Positions 17,703 through 26,420 of a stretch of 64,000 nt of DNA are shown here, piece by piece. Every line of letters begins with the position of its first letter. Position 1 is the stretch's first letter. The notes beneath the pieces were generated by a model. That model searched no databases and was not told the DNA's origin. It was given only the letters and a program-made list of their open reading frames with translations. Source of the DNA: Clostridium brassicae (GTDB taxonomy: Bacteria > Bacillota > Clostridia > Clostridiales > Clostridiaceae); assembly GCF_026738875.1 (NCBI RefSeq), contig NZ_JAPQFJ010000008.1:1-64000 (forward strand), read 5' to 3'. A program made the translations under genes and the position numbers.

Positions 17703-18449
17703 ATGAAGAGAAAAATAATTTCAATAGATGAAAACAAATGTAATGGATGTGGACTTTGTGTAAAAGCATGTCATGAGGGGGCTATAGAACTTATTAATGG
17801 AAAGGCTAAGCTTGTATCAGATCAATATTGTGATGGATTAGGAGACTGTCTTCCTGCATGTCCTACAGATGCTATAAAAATTATAGAAAGAGAGGCAGAA
17901 GGTTATAATGAAGAGGCTGTTAAAAGAAGAATAGAAGAAAGTAAGAAAAAGCAAGATTCTTTAGCTTGTGGATGTCCTGGAACTATGGCAAAGATGATAC
18001 AAAGAAGTAGTAGACAAAATGAAGAAGGCAATATTATAGTTGCAAAAGAAAATCCACTAGATGAATATAAAACAGAATCTGAATTAAGACAATGGCCTGT
18101 TCAAATTAAATTGATTAATGGAAGAGCATCATATTTAGAAAATGCAGACTTATTAATTGCAGCAGATTGTACTGCTTATGCTTATGCTGACTTCCATAAA
18201 GATTTTATAAAAGGACGTATTACAATGGTAGGATGTCCTAAATTAGACGACAATGAATATTACAAAGAAAAATTTATAGAGATTTTAAGTAGCAATAATA
18301 TAAGAAGTATAAAAGTTGTTAGAATGTCAGTACCATGTTGTACAGGAATTGTTAACTCAGTAAAGAGAGCAATGTTAGAATCAAATGTAATTGTTCCTTA
18401 TAGTGAAGTTATAATTGATACAGATGGAAAAATTATAAAAGAAATTTAA
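17703..18449 (+). CDS. 4Fe-4S dicluster ferredoxin with extra C-terminal domain
   Basis: A 248-residue iron-sulfur protein. The first 65 residues hold two ferredoxin-type clusters (CNGCGLCVKACHEGA and CDGLGDCLPACPTDA). The remaining part contains CGCPG near residue 93, DCTAYAYADFH, VGCPKLDD and a conserved SVPCCTGI near residue 218, so further Cys may bind another cluster. It probably carries electrons or senses redox state. It is divergent from a Crp/Fnr regulator with a shared palindrome, so it is likely a direct target of that regulator. ATG follows aaaggaggactatata. The C-terminal domain has no activity I can name. Confidence 0.85.
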   Translation: MKRKIISIDENKCNGCGLCVKACHEGAIELINGKAKLVSDQYCDGLGDCLPACPTDAIKIIEREAEGYNEEAVKRRIEESKKKQDSLACGCPGTMAKMIQRSSRQNEEGNIIVAKENPLDEYKTESELRQWPVQIKLINGRASYLENADLLIAADCTAYAYADFHKDFIKGRITMVGCPKLDDNEYYKEKFIEILSSNNIRSIKVVRMSVPCCTGIVNSVKRAMLESNVIVPYSEVIIDTDGKIIKEI

Positions 18450-18529
18450 GTTGTAGAAGATATAGTTTAAATGTAGAAAAACGCCCGATATATTCTAATA
18501 TTATTCTAAACGTTGAGTTATATTAAAAA

Positions 18530-18592
18530 AACAGCTCTTAAGGGTAAAAAATGCTACATAATCCCTTCTGAGTTACTTTTTTTTATTGTAAA
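18530..18592 (+). terminator. Probable terminator after the ferredoxin gene
   Basis: An imperfect hairpin (AGGG/CCCT core with outer CTC/GAG and AAC/GTT pairs) is followed by a run of eight T at about 18577-18584. Confidence 0.45.
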
Positions 18593-18733
18593 AAGAAAAG
18601 TTTATTAATACTTTGTAAATAAGAATAGCAGAATGTTGACTTTAAGTCATATAGGAATATAATGTAATTAAAGTTTTTAAGAAGGTATTATACTTTTTAT
18701 TTATAATTTTAGTAATTATTGGGGGGAATTATA

Positions 18734-20116
18734 ATGAGTGTAAAGGACACCTTAGAAAAGAATGTTAAGCAAAAAATTATGAATTCTGTAGTAGAGATTA
18801 TTGAAAAAAATCCAGAAAAAAATGTAGAAAGGATCTTTGAATTACTAAAAAAGATTACAAAAGATAAGCATCAATTGGAACAGATAGAGGCAGTTCATAA
18901 GTATTATGATACTCAACCTGCAACCAAGGAGCTTGTTCATAATATTTTAGGAAAATCAGATAAGAAGTGTTTAAAGAAATTAGTCACTAATTTCTTTGCA
19001 AATGCTAACTGGTATGCAGGTTCTAAGAGGTCAAAATATTTAGATGAAGAAGATACAAAGATACCATTTACTATGCTTATAAGTCCAACTATGCAGTGTA
19101 ATTTAAGATGTAAGGGATGTTATGCGGCAGATTTGTTAAATCAACCTAGAATGCCAATAGAGGAAGTTGATAGAATAATTAGTGAGGCAAGAGATTTAGG
19201 TATATACTGGGTTATAGTTCTAGGAGGAGAGCCTTTCTTTTATAAAGAAATGTTGGATATCTATGAAAAATATCCAGATATGATGTTTTCACCGTTTACT
19301 AATGGAACATTAATAGATGAGGAACTTGCCAATAGAATTAAAGATTTAGGAAATGTAATACCGATGCTTTCAGTAGAAGGTGAGGAAGAAGAAACAGATG
19401 CAAGAAGAGGAAAAGGTGCATATAAAAAGGTTATGCATGCTATGGATTTACTAAATGAAAAAGGAGTTTTATTTGGAGTTTCTACAGCAGTTACTAGATT
19501 AAACATAGATTCAGTTTTATCTGATAGATTTGTTGATAAATTAATAGAAAAAGGTTCAAAAGTGAATTGGTATTTCTTATTTATGCCATGTGGAACTAAG
19601 GATCCTGATTATGACTTAATGTTGACTCCTGAACAAAGGATATATCTTGGTAAAAGAACCCATGAAATTAGAAAAACAAAACCGTACTTTACAATGGATT
19701 TCTTTAATGATGCTCCATTTGTTGGAGGATGTATTGCTGGAAAATTCTTCTTCCATATAAATGTTCATGGAGATTGCGAACCTTGTATATTTGCTCATTT
19801 TGCAACTCAAAATATAAAAAATAAACATTTAATAGAAGTGTTTAGAGATCCTTTCTTTAAAGAGTTAAGACATAAACAGCCTTATAATAAAAATATGCTA
19901 AGACCTTGTATGATGATTGATAATCCGAGTGTAGTTAGAGAAGTATGTAAAAAGGTTGGAGCTAAGCCAACAGATGAGGGTGGAGAAACTATGCTTTGCG
20001 ATGAAAAATTTAAAACTAATATTCAGAAAATTGCAGATGAATGGGAACCTTATGCAGATAAGGCATGGAAAGAAATGTATGATGAAAAAGGCAATGATGC
20101 ATTTTCTAGAGGATGA
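18734..20116 (+). CDS. Radical SAM protein with SPASM-like C-terminus
   Basis: A 460-residue protein with a helical N-terminal region of about 105 residues, then a radical SAM core with CNLRCKGC (Cys122, 126, 129) and VLGGEPFFY, and a C-terminal part with CIAG, DCEPCIFAHFA and RPCMMID that may bind further Fe-S clusters as in SPASM/Twitch proteins. It therefore uses SAM for radical chemistry, perhaps on a peptide or small molecule, but no substrate can be named and no small precursor peptide is evident beside it. ATG at 18734 is chosen because the SD GGGGGGAA is well spaced; an upstream TTG overlaps the SD. Confidence 0.85.
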   Translation: MSVKDTLEKNVKQKIMNSVVEIIEKNPEKNVERIFELLKKITKDKHQLEQIEAVHKYYDTQPATKELVHNILGKSDKKCLKKLVTNFFANANWYAGSKRSKYLDEEDTKIPFTMLISPTMQCNLRCKGCYAADLLNQPRMPIEEVDRIISEARDLGIYWVIVLGGEPFFYKEMLDIYEKYPDMMFSPFTNGTLIDEELANRIKDLGNVIPMLSVEGEEEETDARRGKGAYKKVMHAMDLLNEKGVLFGVSTAVTRLNIDSVLSDRFVDKLIEKGSKVNWYFLFMPCGTKDPDYDLMLTPEQRIYLGKRTHEIRKTKPYFTMDFFNDAPFVGGCIAGKFFFHINVHGDCEPCIFAHFATQNIKNKHLIEVFRDPFFKELRHKQPYNKNMLRPCMMIDNPSVVREVCKKVGAKPTDEGGETMLCDEKFKTNIQKIADEWEPYADKAWKEMYDEKGNDAFSRG

Positions 20117-20172
20117 TAAAATAAAGTGTGATACACTTTATTAGTTACTAATCTTTAAATTAAATAAAAAAT

Positions 20173-20210
20173 AAGAAACAAATGAAAAGTATATATTTCA
20201 TTTGTTTCTT
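20173..20210. terminator. Bidirectional terminator
   Basis: Perfect 15-bp stem AAGAAACAAATGAAA / TTTCATTTGTTTCTT with an 8-base loop, then T-rich sequence. It lies between the radical SAM gene and the convergent glycosyltransferase. Confidence 0.85.
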
Positions 20211-20256
20211 TGTTTTTATCTATAAAAATTCTATAAAATCAGTCAAATACATATAT

Positions 20257-21366
20257 CTATAGTTGGCATATCGCCTTGTAAGCATTAAAGGTTTCTATAG
20301 CTGTTTTTTCCCAAGAGAAATAAGAAGAACGTTTAATCCCTTTTTCTGCTAAGGATTGTCTAAAGGATTTATTGGATAATACTTTTTCTATTGAATTAGA
20401 TAGCTCATTTTCATCATAAGGATTAATTAATATTCCACTATCTTTAACAACTTCAGGAATAGATGTTATGTTAGATGTTATAACAGGGGCCCCGCAACTC
20501 ATAGCTTCAAGCGGTGGTAGTCCAAACCCTTCATAAAGTGAAGGATATACAAAAACTTCACAACCACTATAAAAAATAGGAAGTTCATTTAAAGGTACAA
20601 ACCCAGTGAATATTATTTTTGAATAATCTAAATATTTATTACATAAAGATTTTCCTAAGTCTTTCTGAGCACCAACAATAACTAAAGAGTAGTCTTTATC
20701 AAAATTATTACTTATTTTTACAAAGGAATTTATAAGAGAAATTACATTTTTCCTAGAACTAAAGCCACCGATATATAATATAAAAGGAGTTGTTATGTTG
20801 TAGTTTTTATTTAGATAATCCGAGCATACTTCTTTAGCTAAAGGAGTATATATACTGTCAGCTGCTAAAGGCGTTACAAATATTTTTTTTTCATCTATAG
20901 GAAAAAATTTAAGTATATCTTTCTTGGAGTATTCAGAAACAGTTATAATTCCGTCTACATTTTGTACTAAACTAGATACCTCTTTTAAAAATTTAAGCAA
21001 GTATCCTCTGCCTACAGTTTCAGGCATTATATATGGAATTAAATCATGAATAGTGATGACTTTTTTACAAGCAACTTCTTCATTTAATCCTATTCCATTT
21101 TGAGGTACATGGTATATATCTATATTTTCTCTTTTTAAATCATGTGGAAAATAAGTTTGTTCAAAGAATCTATGGTGTTTATTAGCGGTCATAACTATAT
21201 CAGAATTTTTCTTTTTAAAGGCTTGAAATTTTTGTCCGGACCAATAAAGCCTAAAATAATCATTATTATATATATCTATTAAATTCTTTACAATATTCTC
21301 TGTATAAGTACCAATTCCAGTACCACCATACCAATTGATACCTCTAGCATCAATTGCAACTTTCAT
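20257..21366 (-). CDS. GT4 glycosyltransferase, CotSA-like (module 1)
   Basis: A 369-residue GT-B glycosyltransferase. The N-terminal half starts [24 protein letters not shown], and the C-terminal half has the nucleotide-sugar binding run [13 protein letters not shown] and the EX7E-like motif [19 protein letters not shown]. It is cytoplasmic and transfers a sugar to a glycan or protein. It is divergent from a CotS-type gene, as CotSA and CotS are linked in spore-coat formation in bacilli, so a spore-coat role is likely. Closely similar to the glycosyltransferase at 28760-29884. SD aaggagaggatgaa precedes ATG. Confidence 0.88.
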   Translation of the reverse strand: MKVAIDARGINWYGGTGIGTYTENIVKNLIDIYNNDYFRLYWSGQKFQAFKKKNSDIVMTANKHHRFFEQTYFPHDLKRENIDIYHVPQNGIGLNEEVACKKVITIHDLIPYIMPETVGRGYLLKFLKEVSSLVQNVDGIITVSEYSKKDILKFFPIDEKKIFVTPLAADSIYTPLAKEVCSDYLNKNYNITTPFILYIGGFSSRKNVISLINSFVKISNNFDKDYSLVIVGAQKDLGKSLCNKYLDYSKIIFTGFVPLNELPIFYSGCEVFVYPSLYEGFGLPPLEAMSCGAPVITSNITSIPEVVKDSGILINPYDENELSNSIEKVLSNKSFRQSLAEKGIKRSSYFSWEKTAIETFNAYKAICQL

Positions 21367-21432
21367 TTCATCCTCTCCTTAACAAGTCCCTATACATTAT
21401 AAATATTAAGCATCATACGAAAATGTGATATT

Positions 21433-21460
21433 CACACACTAAAAATATATTCATATACTA
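21433..21460 (+). promoter_or_regulatory. Possible mother-cell (sigma-K-like) promoter
   Basis: CATATACTA at 21452-21460 matches the sigma-K -10 pattern CATANNNTA, with CACAC at 21433-21437 about 15-16 bases before it as a -35 candidate. It would start transcription about 25 bases before the CotS-type gene. Confidence 0.45.
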
Positions 21461-21491
21461 AAAAGAGAAAAAGTTTTTGGAGGAGTGCTAC

Positions 21492-22493
21492 TTGAATGCG
21501 GATGAAGTAAAAAGGTTAGTGGAAAATAAATATAATTTAGATGTTGATTTTATAGAAAAAATAAAAAATGTGTATAAAATTAGCTCAGGAAATAATCAGT
21601 TTTGTCTTAAGGTTATAAGATATGATTTTGGACACTTCCTTTTTATAATTAGTGCAATAAAACACTTAAGAGAAAATGGATTTGAGAATGTTCTGCAATT
21701 AATTAAGACTAATGATAGTTCTGAATACGTAAAATTTGGAGAAAACTATGCCTATTTAACTGAGTGGCTTAATGCAAGAGTTTGTAACTATGATAATCCT
21801 TTAGACGTAAGGATTGCCACTTTAGAGTTAGCTAAGCTCCATAAAAAGAGCAGAGGATTCTATATAACTAAGCAAATGAATCCAAGAATAGGATGGCTTA
21901 CATGGATACAAACATATAAAACACGTAAGAATGAAATATTAGATTTCAAAAATAGAATTTATAAAAAAGAAAAAAGATCAAAGTTTGATGAGATTTATTT
22001 AAGCATAATGAAAGAGGAACTAGAAAGAGCTGATAGAGCAATTGAAAATTTAATAAAGAGTGATTATATATATGAAATGAAAGAGGAAATAAAGGATAGA
22101 GGATTTTGCCACCATGATTATGCAAATCATAATGTTTTAATTGATAATAATAACAATATTAATATTATTGATTTTGACTACTGCATTTTAGATACTTATA
22201 TGCATGACTTATCTAGTCTTCTTATAAGGAGGATGAAATATGGAAAATGGACTAGAGAGAATGCAATAGAAATAATAGAAACGTATAATTCTATAAACTC
22301 TGTTAAAGTTAATCATATCCCAATAATGAAAGCATTTATGGAATTTCCACAAGACTATTGGCAAAGAGGAATACAATATTATTGGGAAAATAAGGATTGG
22401 GGTGAAGAGTTCTTTTTAAATAAGCTTGAAAAATATATTGAAGATAGGGAAGAAAAAGAGGAATTTATAAATTCGTTTAAGTGGAGGGGTTGA
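21492..22493 (+). CDS. CotS-family spore coat protein, kinase fold (module 1)
   Basis: A 333-residue protein of the aminoglycoside-phosphotransferase/CotS fold. The Brenner motif is FCHHDYANHNVLID (about residue 212) and the metal-binding motif is IIDFDYC about 20 residues later, so the catalytic residues are intact. CotS-type proteins are built into or needed for the spore coat, and their phosphotransfer substrate is unknown. The TTG at 21492 is taken as start because GGAGGAG lies 6 bases before it; a TTG 15 bases upstream overlaps that SD. It opens a run of four genes with short gaps. Confidence 0.85.
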   Translation: MNADEVKRLVENKYNLDVDFIEKIKNVYKISSGNNQFCLKVIRYDFGHFLFIISAIKHLRENGFENVLQLIKTNDSSEYVKFGENYAYLTEWLNARVCNYDNPLDVRIATLELAKLHKKSRGFYITKQMNPRIGWLTWIQTYKTRKNEILDFKNRIYKKEKRSKFDEIYLSIMKEELERADRAIENLIKSDYIYEMKEEIKDRGFCHHDYANHNVLIDNNNNINIIDFDYCILDTYMHDLSSLLIRRMKYGKWTRENAIEIIETYNSINSVKVNHIPIMKAFMEFPQDYWQRGIQYYWENKDWGEEFFLNKLEKYIEDREEKEEFINSFKWRG

Positions 22494-22494
22494 T

Positions 22495-22692
22495 ATGAGT
22501 AAAAAAGACAATTATGAAACAATAACCTTAGATTCAGGGCAAAAAGATATAGATGAATATGACAAAGAGTTAGATGAATTAAAAAACTATGTAAAAAGCT
22601 TAAAAAAGATTAAAAAGAGACAAAAGAAAATGCAAAAATTAGAAAAAGAAAAGAATTATCTAATGAAAAAAATGAAAAAAGGAGATAAATAG
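22495..22692 (+). CDS. Small Lys-rich coiled-coil protein in the coat cluster
   Basis: A 65-residue hydrophilic protein, very rich in Lys, with an acidic N-terminal half (residues 16-30) and a basic helical second half (KSLKKIKKRQKKMQKLEKEK) likely to form a coiled coil. It starts right after the CotS gene stop with SD ggaggggttgat and is followed within 16 bases by the next gene. No family is recognised. The setting suggests a spore-coat or assembly role. Confidence 0.7.
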   Translation: MSKKDNYETITLDSGQKDIDEYDKELDELKNYVKSLKKIKKRQKKMQKLEKEKNYLMKKMKKGDK

Positions 22693-22707
22693 AGGTGGGG
22701 GGTGGCT

Positions 22708-23472
22708 ATGATCTCATCTAAAGAAACATTTTTAGAGTATATAACAAGAAGAGGGGTAAAGATTTTTAATGTGGATGAAAAATCAAAATTATCTCCAAAA
22801 ATAAAAAAGGATGATATAGTAAAACAGATATATTTAATTAAGGAATTTCATAATAAGGCTATGGGATATGATAATTTTCTTGGAGGTAATTTACAAGATA
22901 AAAGAGGAAGAATGGTAGAACAATATAAAATGTATATAAGAAAATTAAGAAGAGAATATAAATGGTTAGTCAATAAGAAGGAGTTAACTTCTCTCGAAAA
23001 AATATTTATTAGGTATGGTAATGATTATTTATCTAAAGCTGATGAATGCATTAAACAAATATATGAAAACAATTATTTAGGTTTATTAAAAAGAAGTATG
23101 AACAAATCAGAAGTATGTTTAGGAGATACTTACTTTACAAATTTAAGAGGCAATGATGTGCTAGAGATATCAAGTCTACAGTCATGTTGTTATGATATGG
23201 TTGAAATGGATGTAGTATATTTGTTAAATAAGGTAAAAAAGAAAAATGAGGATTTAAATTTAATTGAATTAATTGATGAATTTTGTGATATAGAGAATTT
23301 AGGTAAAGAAAGTAAAAAATTTATACAGTCCTTAATATACTATCCCTATGATTTTATTAAGTGTTATATGAAGTATAAAAAGAATGGTAACGAACTAAAT
23401 GAAGCTAGATATATAAGGAAACTAGAGAAGATAATTTTCAATTATAAAGATTATACGTTGGAAAGCAGGTGA
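22708..23472 (+). CDS. Degenerate CotS-like protein lacking catalytic residues
   Basis: A 254-residue protein that lines up by eye with the C-lobe of its CotS neighbours. Where the neighbours read FCHHDYANHNVLID, this one has VCLGDTYFTNLRGND: the His-His is lost, Asp and Asn remain. Where they read DFDYC, it has SSLQSC, so the metal-binding Asp pair is gone. The N-terminal lobe also seems missing. It keeps the region YPYDFIKCYMKY that corresponds to FPQDYWQRGIQYYW. It may be a non-catalytic coat protein. ATG at 22708 is preferred over a GTG 6 bases earlier. SD aggtgggg overlaps the end of the previous gene. Confidence 0.75.
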   Translation: MISSKETFLEYITRRGVKIFNVDEKSKLSPKIKKDDIVKQIYLIKEFHNKAMGYDNFLGGNLQDKRGRMVEQYKMYIRKLRREYKWLVNKKELTSLEKIFIRYGNDYLSKADECIKQIYENNYLGLLKRSMNKSEVCLGDTYFTNLRGNDVLEISSLQSCCYDMVEMDVVYLLNKVKKKNEDLNLIELIDEFCDIENLGKESKKFIQSLIYYPYDFIKCYMKYKKNGNELNEARYIRKLEKIIFNYKDYTLESR

Positions 23473-23476
23473 ACTT

Positions 23477-24505
23477 ATGCTGCATAATGTTAGGTATAAA
23501 GATAAAAAAGCATTAGTAGAGTATGATCTTAATATAGATATTTTAAAAGAATACGATCTTAAAGTTGAGGATTTAATACCTGTAAGAAACGTTTTTATAT
23601 TAGTAACAAGTGAAGGAGATAAAATATTAAAAAAAATAAATTATGAAATTGATGAATTAAAATTTATCAATGATGGTATAGAGTATATAAGAAGAAATGG
23701 ATTTAATAGGATATTTAGGTTTGTAAGAACAAGAGATAATAAGATATATGTAAAGCATAATAAAAACGTTTATTGTCTGATGGATTTAATAGATGGAAGA
23801 GAAAGCGAATATACTAATCCTATAGATGTAGGCATTGCTTCTAGGGGGATAGGTGAGCTTCATAGAGCATGTGAAGGATTTAAATGCAAAAATAGAGATA
23901 GATATGCTTGTGGAAATTTGTTAGAGAACTTTAAAAGAAAACTTCATGAAATGGACTTGTTTAAAAATTTAGCACTTTTAGCACAAGACAAAACTGAGTT
24001 TGATGAAATATTTTTACATGAATTAGATGACTATAAAATTCAAATGGAGAACAGTATAAGTATATTAGAAAACTCTTCTTTTTATAAGTTATGTAGTGAG
24101 GAAGATAAGAAAGTGCTATGTCATCATGATTTGGCTCACCATAATATATTAATAAAAGATGATGAAGCTTATTTTATTGATTTTGACTATTCAATAATTG
24201 ATCTTAAAGTACATGATTTATGTAATTTTATAAATAAAGTGGGAAAAAAGACTGGTTATGATATAGAAAAAGCTGAAAATATAATTAAAAATTATAATAT
24301 GGTAAATAAGTTAGATAAAAATGAGTTAGAGGTTTTATATGGTATGTTAGTATTTCCATATGATTTTTATGATATATCGAAAAACTATTATACACGAACT
24401 AAAAATTGGGATTATAACACATTTTTACAGAAGATCATAAGAAAGAATGATTTTAAAGATGATAGAGAAGAATTCTTAAGAAAATTCAGTGATATTATAA
24501 TATAA
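23477..24505 (+). CDS. CotS-family spore coat protein, kinase fold (module 1, second)
   Basis: A 342-residue CotS-type protein with intact motifs: LCHHDLAHHNILIKDD and YFIDFDYSIIDLKVHDLCNF near residues 214-248. A characteristic GELHRACEGF helix lies near residue 132, matching AKLHKKSRGF of the first CotS gene. It starts 4 bases after the degenerate paralogue with SD caggtgaactt, and ends the cluster before a terminator. It probably acts with the other members in the coat. Confidence 0.85.
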   Translation: MLHNVRYKDKKALVEYDLNIDILKEYDLKVEDLIPVRNVFILVTSEGDKILKKINYEIDELKFINDGIEYIRRNGFNRIFRFVRTRDNKIYVKHNKNVYCLMDLIDGRESEYTNPIDVGIASRGIGELHRACEGFKCKNRDRYACGNLLENFKRKLHEMDLFKNLALLAQDKTEFDEIFLHELDDYKIQMENSISILENSSFYKLCSEEDKKVLCHHDLAHHNILIKDDEAYFIDFDYSIIDLKVHDLCNFINKVGKKTGYDIEKAENIIKNYNMVNKLDKNELEVLYGMLVFPYDFYDISKNYYTRTKNWDYNTFLQKIIRKNDFKDDREEFLRKFSDIII

Positions 24506-24562
24506 AGGGTGTTTTAAAATAAAAAATAAATCTTATTTTCGAATAGTTTTTTGTATCTTTTT

Positions 24563-24622
24563 AATTAAGGAATATAGATAAATTTGTTTTATTTAAATTA
24601 ATCTACATTCCTTAATTTTTTT
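24563..24622 (+). terminator. Terminator of the coat cluster
   Basis: AATTAAGGAAT...AGAT pairs with ATCT...ATTCCTTAATT around an A/T-rich loop, followed by seven T. This lies in a 311-base gap that also holds the cymR promoter. Confidence 0.75.
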
Positions 24623-24746
24623 ATATTAAGTTAAAAAATTAAATTATAGTCTTTTATACATTTTTGATAGCATCTTCTGTATTAGAAAAATTTAATCACA
24701 ATTTTGAAAATTTTTGAGACAATAAAGATATAATATATAAATATAG

Positions 24747-24775
24747 TTGACAAACAGGAGATGAAAAATTATAAT
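24747..24775 (+). promoter_or_regulatory. Consensus sigma-A promoter of cymR operon
   Basis: Perfect TTGACA (24747-24752) and perfect TATAAT (24770-24775), 17 bases apart. Expected start near 24781, giving a short leader. Confidence 0.9.
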
Positions 24776-24779
24776 CATA

Positions 24780-24797
24780 TTAAACCGATAGGAATTG
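24780..24797 (+). promoter_or_regulatory. Candidate CymR operator
   Basis: AAACCGATAGGAATTG sits at the predicted transcription start. It resembles Rrf2-type CymR boxes, which contain ACC and GGAAT half-elements around an AT spacer, so the regulator may repress its own operon. Confidence 0.4.
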
Positions 24798-24816
24798 TAG
24801 GAAATGGAGTGTGGAT

Positions 24817-25254
24817 ATGAAGATTTCTACCAAAGGAAGATATGGGTTAAGAGCAATGATAGATCTTGCTGTGAATTCTGATGGGAAAGAGCTTATTAAT
24901 TTAAAAAGCATATCGGAAAGGCAAAATTTATCAGAAAGGTATCTTGAACAAATATTTTCTGTTTTAAAGAAAAATGGATTAGTTAATAGCATAAAGGGAC
25001 CTCAAGGTGGATATATACCTTCTAAAGAAATAAGACAAATATCAGTAGGCGATATCTTGAGAGCTCTTGAAGGAAGTCTACATATAGTAGATTCTCAAGA
25101 TACAATAAATGATAAAATAGAAGATTGTATAAAAAATAATGTATGGAAAAAGATGAATGAAAGTATTGATAAAATAGTAGATAATATTACTTTAGAAGAT
25201 TTAGTTTTTGAGTATAAAAAATCCATTATAGAAGGGTATATGTATTATATATAA
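24817..25254 (+). CDS. cymR: Rrf2-family regulator of cysteine metabolism, CymR-like
   Basis: A 145-residue Rrf2 winged-helix protein: MKISTKGRYGLRAMIDLA, helix-turn-helix LKSISERQNLSERYLEQIF, GPQGGY wing. Only one Cys is present (about residue 107), so it cannot hold the three-Cys [2Fe-2S] cluster of IscR. The C-terminus LEDLVFEYKKSIIEGYMYYI resembles B. subtilis CymR, which represses cysteine genes in a complex with CysK. The next gene is cysK, and iscS and mnmA follow, as in the cymR-yrvO-trmU order of B. subtilis. ATG at 24817 is used; the SD ggagt is well placed for it, and an upstream GTG is not. Confidence 0.85.
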   Translation: MKISTKGRYGLRAMIDLAVNSDGKELINLKSISERQNLSERYLEQIFSVLKKNGLVNSIKGPQGGYIPSKEIRQISVGDILRALEGSLHIVDSQDTINDKIEDCIKNNVWKKMNESIDKIVDNITLEDLVFEYKKSIIEGYMYYI

Positions 25255-25427
25255 GTATTGAATTTAAGTAATTAAGATTGAATATTTTAGATAATAATCA
25301 GATTAATCTTAGCCATTTTTAAAGTTATTAATAGAAAAAGTACTTATGACTTTGTATAATTAAATAAATATAAAATTTCAAAAATAAAATTTATAAAATT
25401 TATAGATAATAAAAGGGAGGAAACAGT

Positions 25428-26357
25428 ATGAAAATAGCAAAAAATTTAATTGAATTAATAGGAAATACACCGTTGGTAGAACTAGGAAATTATAAAAAAA
25501 ATAATGGATTAAAAGCTAATATTATTGCAAAAGTAGAGTACTTTAATCCAGGAGGAAGTGTTAAAGATAGAGTTGGATTAGTTATGTTAGAGGAAGCTGA
25601 AAAGGCGGGTATAATAGACAAAGATACTGTAATTATAGAACCTACAAGCGGAAACACGGGTGTTGGATTAGCACTTGCTGCTGCTGTTAAAGGATATAAA
25701 ATTTTAATAACTATGCCAGAATCTATGAGTGAAGAAAGAAGAAAATTATTAAAAGCCTATGGAGCAGAATTGATTTTAACTCCAGCAGCTACAGGAATGA
25801 GTGGAGCGATTGAAAAGGCCGAAGAGTTACATAAGGAAATAGAAAATTCATTTATTCCTCAGCAGTTTAAAAATCCTGCTAATGCTTATGCTCATGAAAA
25901 AACAACAGCAGAAGAAATTTGGATAGATACAGATGGAAAAGTAGATATTTTTGTTGCAGGGGTTGGAACTGGTGGAACTATAACCGGAGTTGGAAGAGTG
26001 CTAAAAAAGAAAGATCCAAATGTAAAAATAGTTGCTATTGAACCTTCAACTTCAGCAGTATTATCTGGAGAAAAAGCTGGCCCTCATAAAATACAAGGAA
26101 TAGGAGCAGGATTTATACCCGATGTTTTAGATGTAAGTGTAATAGATAAAATTGTAAAGGTAGATAATGAAAAAGCTTATGAAGAGGCTAGAGAGATAGC
26201 TAAGACAGAAGGATTATTGGTTGGCATTTCTGCTGGTGCAGCACTTTACGCAGCAAAAGAGTTAGCAAAGATGGAAGAGAATAAAGATAAGAATATAGTT
26301 GTATTATTACCAGACACAGGAGCAAGATATTTATCAACTGATTTATTTGAAGCATAA
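25428..26357 (+). CDS. cysK: Cysteine synthase (O-acetylserine sulfhydrylase A)
   Basis: A 309-residue PLP enzyme that makes cysteine from O-acetylserine and sulfide. The PLP lysine is Lys46 in [12 protein letters not shown], the substrate loop is [12 protein letters not shown], and the phosphate loop is [13 protein letters not shown]. The length fits CysK. Between cymR and iscS, it may also bind CymR as sensor partner, as known for B. subtilis. A 173-base gap separates it from cymR, with an imperfect hairpin near 25273-25310. SD aaagggaggaaacagt. Confidence 0.95.
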   Translation: MKIAKNLIELIGNTPLVELGNYKKNNGLKANIIAKVEYFNPGGSVKDRVGLVMLEEAEKAGIIDKDTVIIEPTSGNTGVGLALAAAVKGYKILITMPESMSEERRKLLKAYGAELILTPAATGMSGAIEKAEELHKEIENSFIPQQFKNPANAYAHEKTTAEEIWIDTDGKVDIFVAGVGTGGTITGVGRVLKKKDPNVKIVAIEPSTSAVLSGEKAGPHKIQGIGAGFIPDVLDVSVIDKIVKVDNEKAYEEAREIAKTEGLLVGISAGAALYAAKELAKMEENKDKNIVVLLPDTGARYLSTDLFEA

Positions 26358-26395
26358 AAGGGAATAATAAAAAAATTAGGAGAGGAGAGAAAATT

Positions 26396-26420
26396 AGGCT
26401 GCAGAAGAATGCAGCCTTTT
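26396..26420 (+). promoter_or_regulatory. Hairpin at the cysK-iscS junction
   Basis: AGGCTGCA (26396-26403) pairs perfectly with TGCAGCCT (26410-26417) around GAAGAA, then TTTT. The proposed iscS ATG (26409-26411) lies in loop and stem. It looks like a short terminator or attenuator within the operon that could set iscS-mnmA levels. Confidence 0.6.
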
